A DNA stretch of 64,000 nt. It comes from Georgenia soli. Lineage in GTDB: Bacteria > Actinomycetota > Actinomycetes > Actinomycetales > Actinomycetaceae. The stretch covers positions 1,302,001 through 1,366,000 of the forward strand of contig NZ_PDJI01000004.1 in the NCBI RefSeq assembly GCF_002563695.1, in the 5' to 3' direction. Position numbers and translations under genes: made by a program. Under the pieces are notes generated by a model. It searched no databases and was not told the origin of the DNA. It was given only the letters and a program-made list of their open reading frames with translations. Shown here piece by piece: positions 59,038 through 64,000 of this stretch (its first letter is position 1; every line of letters starts with the position of its first letter).

Positions 59038-60417
59038 CTAAGTGGTGTTCGCCTCACGGCGAGTTATTTCATCCGCCTCGCACGCTTCGCTACGGCGAAA
59101 GCGAGACCGACTTAGTCCCCAGCCCGTCCGAGGAACTGTCGCCATGAGGATCATGGCAGCGAGATAACCGCCCGTTAGGAGACTAGTGAACGCCCCGGAG
59201 TTGACGGTGGCTAGCGTGGGAACCAGCAGGATAATCGATGTGACTGCGATCGGAAGGTCACGACCAGTAGCGTCGAGCAACCTAAGGATAACAATAAGGA
59301 TAACGGTCTCAATGAAGATTCCGGGATAGCCCAGGTTCGCATAACCGTCCGCAATGAAGTTCGCATTTGCCGACGTCTCTGCGCTTCCAGAGAATATGGT
59401 TCCCACCAGGAACGCGGGACTGACGCTGTAGGGGTAGTCCACAATTCCGGCTAGAAAGCTGTGCCCCCACATCGCCTTCGGCCGGTCATCGAAAACCAGG
59501 ATATGGGCCGCACTCAACGTCCCAGGAGTAAGTAGTAGCCGGTTAATGAAAATCTGTGCGTAGTACAGGGAGCCCTGAAGCCAGTCGATTGCTAGCGCCA
59601 GCCCAGCGGCGCCCATGACCCCACCGAGGAGCGCCGCCCCCCGTAGGCGACCCTGCCACCGGTGAGCCAGAGCGAGGCCGACAAATGCCGGAATTGACAA
59701 GAGCACCAACTTGTAACCCGTAACGGAAAAGATTAAGAATTGCCCTAACGCGCCAACAAGGACCATCCCGAAACGTTTCGCGTAGATCCCGCGGGCCACG
59801 ATGATCGGGTTGATAACGTTGCTCTGCAGCAATATAAGATAGGCAAGCATACCACCACTCACTTGTAATTCGTCCCGGTAGGCGAAGCGGAGGTCTTGAA
59901 CGTCGCCGAGCGCCACGAACCGGAGGGTTAGCCCAGTCGTCATGAACATATAACCGTAGACGCACACCGTAGTTGCGGTGATAACGAACCAAACCACATG
60001 GGGCGGAACGATAATTCGGACTTTCCAAGGACGAGGCCTGATGCCGAACACCAGGACGATGAAGGCGGCCCCCGCGACAAACGTCAACTCAAAGGCCTGT
60101 TCAACCTCAATGACGTCCGCATAGTGCGGCACAAGCATCGTTGGTGCCGCAACCATAAGGTATAGAAGCCACACCACGAACTCTGATGGCCGGCGCACCC
60201 GCCAAGGTAGGCATAAACCAAGCGCCACAGTTAGTAGGATCGCGACGGCATAGGCAATGATGTCTGGTTCCCTGTACCGCTGCCCAAGATAGTCAAACGC
60301 CGGCGCAATTTGGAACCGGTATACCCGGTGCAAGAGCCATGCGTACGCGAGCACAAGCACGTTCACACCGACATAGCGGCCAAGCCCTGACAGTCCGCTT
60401 GCTGCCCGTCCGGTCAC
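59038..60417 (-). CDS. wzy: Wzy-type polysaccharide polymerase
   Basis: 459 residues, about 12 helices and a large loop after FIADGYANLGYPGIF, typical of oligosaccharide repeat-unit polymerases (OAg-polymerase type). The start is a GTG at 60417. It is the only minus-strand gene inside the sugar cluster, convergent with the Wzy_C gene. AT-rich. Links lipid-bound repeats into polymer at the outer face of the inner membrane. Confidence 0.85.
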   Translation of the reverse strand: MTGRAASGLSGLGRYVGVNVLVLAYAWLLHRVYRFQIAPAFDYLGQRYREPDIIAYAVAILLTVALGLCLPWRVRRPSEFVVWLLYLMVAAPTMLVPHYADVIEVEQAFELTFVAGAAFIVLVFGIRPRPWKVRIIVPPHVVWFVITATTVCVYGYMFMTTGLTLRFVALGDVQDLRFAYRDELQVSGGMLAYLILLQSNVINPIIVARGIYAKRFGMVLVGALGQFLIFSVTGYKLVLLSIPAFVGLALAHRWQGRLRGAALLGGVMGAAGLALAIDWLQGSLYYAQIFINRLLLTPGTLSAAHILVFDDRPKAMWGHSFLAGIVDYPYSVSPAFLVGTIFSGSAETSANANFIADGYANLGYPGIFIETVILIVILRLLDATGRDLPIAVTSIILLVPTLATVNSGAFTSLLTGGYLAAMILMATVPRTGWGLSRSRFRRSEACEADEITRREANTT

Positions 60418-60777
60418 CCGCCGAAGTGTAGGTGCACACGTTCGGATGGGCCACTAAGGCGGCTCTAGCCGAACGGAAGATCATCCGCACAGCGCCGACT
60501 CATCCGGCCACGACTCCAGAGACGTCCGTTCCGGAACAGCAGTCGCTGAGCCAAGCCAAGACCAACGGTCCGGGGTGAATTCTTTGACTGCCCTCATCCC
60601 GGCAACTTCCGAACGTGGTGACGTCTCCAACAGTTCTGTTACCGACCGCGCGTCTACAATGACGGTAACTCAAACGTTAAGGACGGGAACATCCCGAGGG
60701 CGACACCTTGTCGACGAGTATGGCGGCACTGGTCGTCATGCGCACTGGCCTTCGTGTGCCGCTCAGTTCGGTACCCT
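60418..60777. other. 360-base divergent intergenic region
   Basis: Between the divergent wzy and wecB-like genes. TACAAT near 60656 is a possible -10 for the plus-strand gene but the -35 is weak. No operator palindrome, RNA gene or further gene was seen. Confidence 0.45.
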
Positions 60778-61842
60778 GTGAAGGTGAAAATTCTCAGTGT
60801 TGTCGGCGCTCGGCCTCAATTTGTCAAACTCGCCCCAATCGCGAGCGAGGCAGCGCAGCGCAATCACGAGCATGTCATCGTTCACACAGGACAGCACTAC
60901 GATCCCCGTTTGTCCGATGTGTTTTTCACCGAGCTCGGCATCCCGGCTCCTGACGTGCACCTTGGTGTGGGCTCGGGGAGCCACGGCAAGCAGACGGGTG
61001 CCATGCTTGCCTCGCTCGACGATGTGCTCGAGGAGCACCAGCCAGACTGGACAGTGGTGTACGGAGACACAAACTCGACGCTGGCCGCCGCATTATCGGC
61101 AGTCAAACTGCATCTCCCCGTGGCCCACCTTGAGGCTGGGCTCCGGTCGTTCAACCGACGGATGCCTGAGGAGCACAACCGGATCCTCACTGATCACGCC
61201 GCCGATCTACTGCTTGCGCCCACGCAGGTAGCTGCCGACCACCTAGCTGCTGAGGGGCTTGCAGATCGGACTCGAGTCGTCGGCGACGTCATGACGGACG
61301 TGCTGCTCGACGTTCGGGCCCGTGTGGGTGACTCTTTCCCAGAGTTCTTATCCTCGCAAGGCCTGGCGAGGTTCGGGTATTACGTCGCTACAATCCACCG
61401 GGCAGAGAACACCGACAACGCCGAGCGGTTGCGCGCCATCCTCAAGTCCCTCGGACAGGTGAACCTTCCAGTGGTCCTCTACGCCCACCCGCGCCTCGTC
61501 GCTAGAGCGCGGGACCACCAAGCGGACTTGAATCAAGGCAATTTGCTCGTGCATCCGCCGGTTGCGTACCCCGATCTGGTCTCTGCGGTTCTGTCGGCTC
61601 GTGGTGTCATCAGCGACTCCGGTGGGCTACAGAAGGAAGCCTTTCTCCTGCGCGTGCCGTGCACGACGGTCCGGACAGAAACGGAGTGGGTAGAGACGGT
61701 TTCTCTGGGCTGGAACGAACTCGTCGAGCCCGGTGAGGCTCTGCTCATTTCTGCTCAACGCCCACGCCCCGCCGATACCGACGCTTCGCCATACGGTGAC
61801 GGAAATGCCGCTGGACGGGTGTTGGACGCCTTCGAAGCCTGA
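60778..61842 (+). CDS. wecB: UDP-N-acetylglucosamine 2-epimerase, non-hydrolysing
   Basis: 354 residues from the GTG at 60778 (the GTG at 60784 also fits). WecB/WbpI fold: ILSVVGARPQFVKLAP, VHTGQHYDPRLSDVFF, YGDTNSTLAAALSA, HLEAGLRSFNRRMPEEHNR and SDSGGLQKEA. Interconverts UDP-GlcNAc and UDP-ManNAc, or (WbpI-type) epimerises the diacetamido-uronic acid. It is the last gene of the cluster, and base composition is returning to the genome norm. The gene convergent to it belongs to a two-component system. Confidence 0.9.
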   Translation: MKVKILSVVGARPQFVKLAPIASEAAQRNHEHVIVHTGQHYDPRLSDVFFTELGIPAPDVHLGVGSGSHGKQTGAMLASLDDVLEEHQPDWTVVYGDTNSTLAAALSAVKLHLPVAHLEAGLRSFNRRMPEEHNRILTDHAADLLLAPTQVAADHLAAEGLADRTRVVGDVMTDVLLDVRARVGDSFPEFLSSQGLARFGYYVATIHRAENTDNAERLRAILKSLGQVNLPVVLYAHPRLVARARDHQADLNQGNLLVHPPVAYPDLVSAVLSARGVISDSGGLQKEAFLLRVPCTTVRTETEWVETVSLGWNELVEPGEALLISAQRPRPADTDASPYGDGNAAGRVLDAFEA

Positions 61843-61912
61843 GGTCAGTAGCAGCCGCGGCATAAGTGGCCCGGCACCAGCCACACCAAAGCCGCCAGCG
61901 GGGCACCTAGAA

Positions 61913-62578
61913 TCACCTCCCCACGTACCTTCGCTCGGGCCGGCCGACCTCGCCGTACCGCAGCCGTACCTCCGCGCGGCCGGTGTCGGTGAGGTGCTCG
62001 AGGTAGCGCCGCGCGCTGACCCGCGAGATCCCGGCCAGCTCGGCGGCCTCGGCGGCGGAGAGGTCGCCTCCGGCGTCGGACAGAACCTGCGCGACCAGCT
62101 GGAGCGTCTCCACACTCAGCCCCTTGGGCAGGGTCGCCGCGGTCGTCCGCGGCGCGGCGAAGAGCCGGTCCACCTCCGTCTGTTCCGGCACCTTCCCCTC
62201 CGGCAGGGCGCGATGGGTCTGCCGATAGTGCTGCAGCCGCTCGCGAAGGTCGGCAAAGGTGAACGGCTTCATCAGGTACTGCACCGCCCCGCCGCGCACC
62301 GCCCGCTTGACCGTCTCGGCCTCCCGGGCGGCGGTGACCACGATGACGTCCATGTCCGGCGCCGCCTCTCGCATGCCGGCCAGGATGTCCAGGCCCGAGG
62401 CGCCGGGCAGGAAGACGTCGAGCAGCACCAGGTCCGGCTGCAGCCGCGCGGCGGCCTCGAGCGCCGCGGCCGGGTCGTGCGCCACCCCGACCACCTCGAC
62501 CCCCTCGCACCGCTTCACGAACCCCTCGTGGATGCGGGCCACCATGTAGTCGTCGTCGACGATCAGCACGCCGATCAC
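61913..62578 (-). CDS. response regulator, CitB/DctR type
   Basis: 221 residues from a GTG at 62578 whose GTGA overlaps the kinase stop. Receiver domain: acidic DDD at 8-10, phosphorylation Asp54 in LLDVFLPG, Thr82 and Lys104 (LMKPF). The C-terminal part has an HTH, LSAAEAAELAGISRVSARRYLEHL, as in CitB/DpiA regulators of citrate or C4-dicarboxylate use. It is the downstream gene of the pair with the kinase. The controlled transporter is not in the window. Confidence 0.9.
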   Translation of the reverse strand: MIGVLIVDDDYMVARIHEGFVKRCEGVEVVGVAHDPAAALEAAARLQPDLVLLDVFLPGASGLDILAGMREAAPDMDVIVVTAAREAETVKRAVRGGAVQYLMKPFTFADLRERLQHYRQTHRALPEGKVPEQTEVDRLFAAPRTTAATLPKGLSVETLQLVAQVLSDAGGDLSAAEAAELAGISRVSARRYLEHLTDTGRAEVRLRYGEVGRPERRYVGR

Positions 62579-64000
62579 GCCGCCACCTCCCTCTTGCCCA
62601 GCCGCGCGGTGAACACCGCGCCGTCGTCGTTGTGCACGGCCACGTCCCCGCCGCGCCGGCGGCACACCAGCCGCACCAGCGCCAGCCCGTAGCCGCGCCC
62701 GCCCGCCTGGTCCGAGCCCTTCGTGGAGTACCCGGAGCGGAACAGCCGCTCCGCCGTGGCCTCGATCCCGGGCCCGGAGTCGTGCACCCGCACCGTCACC
62801 GCCTCCTCGTCCTCGGTCAGCTCGACCGCGACCAGCTTCTCCGGCGCCCCGGCCACGGCGTCGAGCGCGTTGTCCACCAGGTTCCCCACCACGGTCACCA
62901 GATCCCGGGAGAGGTCCTCGTCCACCCGCGCCACCGCCGACTCCTCCGCCAGCACCAGCCGCGCCCCTCGCTCGGCGGCCAGGGAGTCCTTGGCGATGAG
63001 CAGCGCCGCGATCGGCGGGTCCGAGATCCGCGCCGTCACCTGCGTGTACAGGGTGTCGCGGTGCCGGCTGACGCCCTCGACGAAGCGCACCGCCTCGTCG
63101 TACTCCTCCAGCTGCAGCAGCCCGGAGATGGTGTGCAGGTGGTTGGCGAACTCGTGCGTCTGCGCCCGCAGCGTCCCGGTGGTGCGCCGCGAGGTGTCCA
63201 GCGCCCGCTCCAGCGCCTTCATCTCCGTGCGGTCGCGCATCGTGGTCACCGACCCGATCACCGCCCCGTGGGAGCGCACCGGCATCCGGTTCAGCGTCAG
63301 CAGCCGCGGGCCCACCACCACCAGCCGGTCCCGGGTGGCGTCCTCGGTCAGCGCCTCGCGCAGCTCCGGGTCCGCCGTCAGCTCCGCCAGCGGGCGGCCG
63401 ACGGCGTCCGGCGGCAGGGCGAGCAGGCGCCGTCCGGCGTCGTTCAGGAGCGTCACCCGCCCGGCGGTGTCCAGGGCGACGACGCCCTCGCGGATGCCGT
63501 GCAGCAGCGCCTCGCGGTGCTCCACCAGCCCCGCGATCTCCGTCGGCTCCAGCCCGAGGGTCTGCCGCTTGACCCGGCGGGCGAGCATGGTCGAGCCGAT
63601 GACCCCGATCGTCGTCGCCAGCCCCACGTAGACCAGCAGGCTGGGGCTGGCCAGCGTGAGCCGCTCGGTCACGTGGGGCAGCTCCCGCTCTACCCGGGCG
63701 ACGCCGACCAGCGCCCCCTCGTCGTCGAGCACCGGCACCTCCGCGGCGACGGCGGAGCCGGCCACGGGGCCGACCCAGGAGCGGGCGGCCGGGACCTCGG
63801 GGCGGTCGTCGTGCAGGGGGTCGCCCACCTCGGCCGGGCGGGAGGACGCCAGCACCGTGCGGTCGGGGCGCATGAGGACGGCGACGTCGGAGCCGGAGAC
63901 GGTCCGCACCGTCTCCCCCACCGCGGCGAGCGGGGCGCTCCCGCCGGGCAGCGCCGTCGGGACGAGCATGCGGACGGTGGCGTTGCCGGCGAGGTTCTCC
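62575..64000 (-). CDS. CitA/DcuS-type sensor histidine kinase, N-terminus outside the window
   Basis: At least 475 residues, open to base 64000. From the edge: an extracytoplasmic Cache-like domain (SSRPAEVGDP), a membrane helix (LLVYVGLATTIGVIGSTML), a PAS domain (ALDTAGRVTLLNDAGRRLL), the phosphorylation helix THEFANHLHTISGLL (His) and a HATPase domain (NLVDNALDAVAG, HDSGPGI). The ATG at 63969 is internal, since the frame runs on without a stop. Likely senses a di- or tricarboxylate outside the cell. Confidence 0.92.
   Translation of the reverse strand, partial: ENLAGNATVRMLVPTALPGGSAPLAAVGETVRTVSGSDVAVLMRPDRTVLASSRPAEVGDPLHDDRPEVPAARSWVGPVAGSAVAAEVPVLDDEGALVGVARVERELPHVTERLTLASPSLLVYVGLATTIGVIGSTMLARRVKRQTLGLEPTEIAGLVEHREALLHGIREGVVALDTAGRVTLLNDAGRRLLALPPDAVGRPLAELTADPELREALTEDATRDRLVVVGPRLLTLNRMPVRSHGAVIGSVTTMRDRTEMKALERALDTSRRTTGTLRAQTHEFANHLHTISGLLQLEEYDEAVRFVEGVSRHRDTLYTQVTARISDPPIAALLIAKDSLAAERGARLVLAEESAVARVDEDLSRDLVTVVGNLVDNALDAVAGAPEKLVAVELTEDEEAVTVRVHDSGPGIEATAERLFRSGYSTKGSDQAGGRGYGLALVRLVCRRRGGDVAVHNDDGAVFTARLGKREVAA

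Overview
This is high-GC DNA (mostly near 70% G+C by eye, with GTG and TTG starts and strong AAGGAG-type ribosome sites). It looks like the chromosome of an actinomycete. A class-E-type sortase, an LPDTG wall protein, NCS2 and RarD transporters, a GPP34 protein and a DUF4012 protein all fit Actinomycetota, perhaps Micrococcales; the genus is not assigned. No rRNA, tRNA or CRISPR array was seen.

Layout. 0-6.7 kb: end of a UPF0261-like gene, a zinc alcohol dehydrogenase, mannose-6-phosphate isomerase, a MarR/MFS efflux pair with a clear operator, a secreted M14 carboxypeptidase and RarD. 6.7-17.6 kb: a catabolic island under one IclR regulator. One arm has an MHS permease, a NIPSNAP protein, an SDR and three FAD_binding_2 flavoproteins; the other has an SDR and a second MHS permease. 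Both arms start at the same promoter type, with paired TTGCG-N5-CGCAA palindromes over the -35 box. 17.8-23.5 kb: a sulfur-handling regulon (rhodaneses, persulfide-dioxygenase-like MBL protein, TauE exporter, NiCoT permease, 38-residue Cys-rich protein, four-helix membrane protein). It has three GATACCCC-type CsoR/CstR-like operators, each in a promoter spacer; the repressor is not in the window.

23.5-35.2 kb holds assorted genes: a Tat-exported 5'-nucleotidase, a non-coding stretch with tandem repeats, a secreted FG-GAP repeat protein with an HExxH motif, low-molecular-weight tyrosine phosphatase, tyrosine recombinase, acetyl-xylan-esterase-like hydrolase, DUF4190/DUF4352-type protein, SRPBCC protein, GPP34 protein, VapBC and an NCS2 purine permease.

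35.2-61.9 kb is a cell-surface locus. A sortase sits between two tiny overlapping membrane-protein genes, near a BY-kinase, a CAP lipoprotein, an LPDTG protein and a DUF4012 protein. A Wzx/Wzy-type polysaccharide cluster follows. Its sugar genes fall into three sets: PglF/PglE-like (diamino-trideoxyhexose) with a PglC-like initiating transferase; CapE-CapF-CapG (UDP-L-FucNAc); and a WbpA/WbpE/WbpB-like operon plus a UDP-GlcNAc 2-epimerase (diacetamido-uronic acid). One initiating transferase plus two glycosyltransferases predict a trisaccharide repeat. The cluster is a base-composition mosaic: AT-richer segments (about 43.6-50.5 and 54.1-60.8 kb) flank a very GC-rich operon (50.5-54.1 kb). The window ends with a CitA/CitB-type two-component system cut by the right edge.
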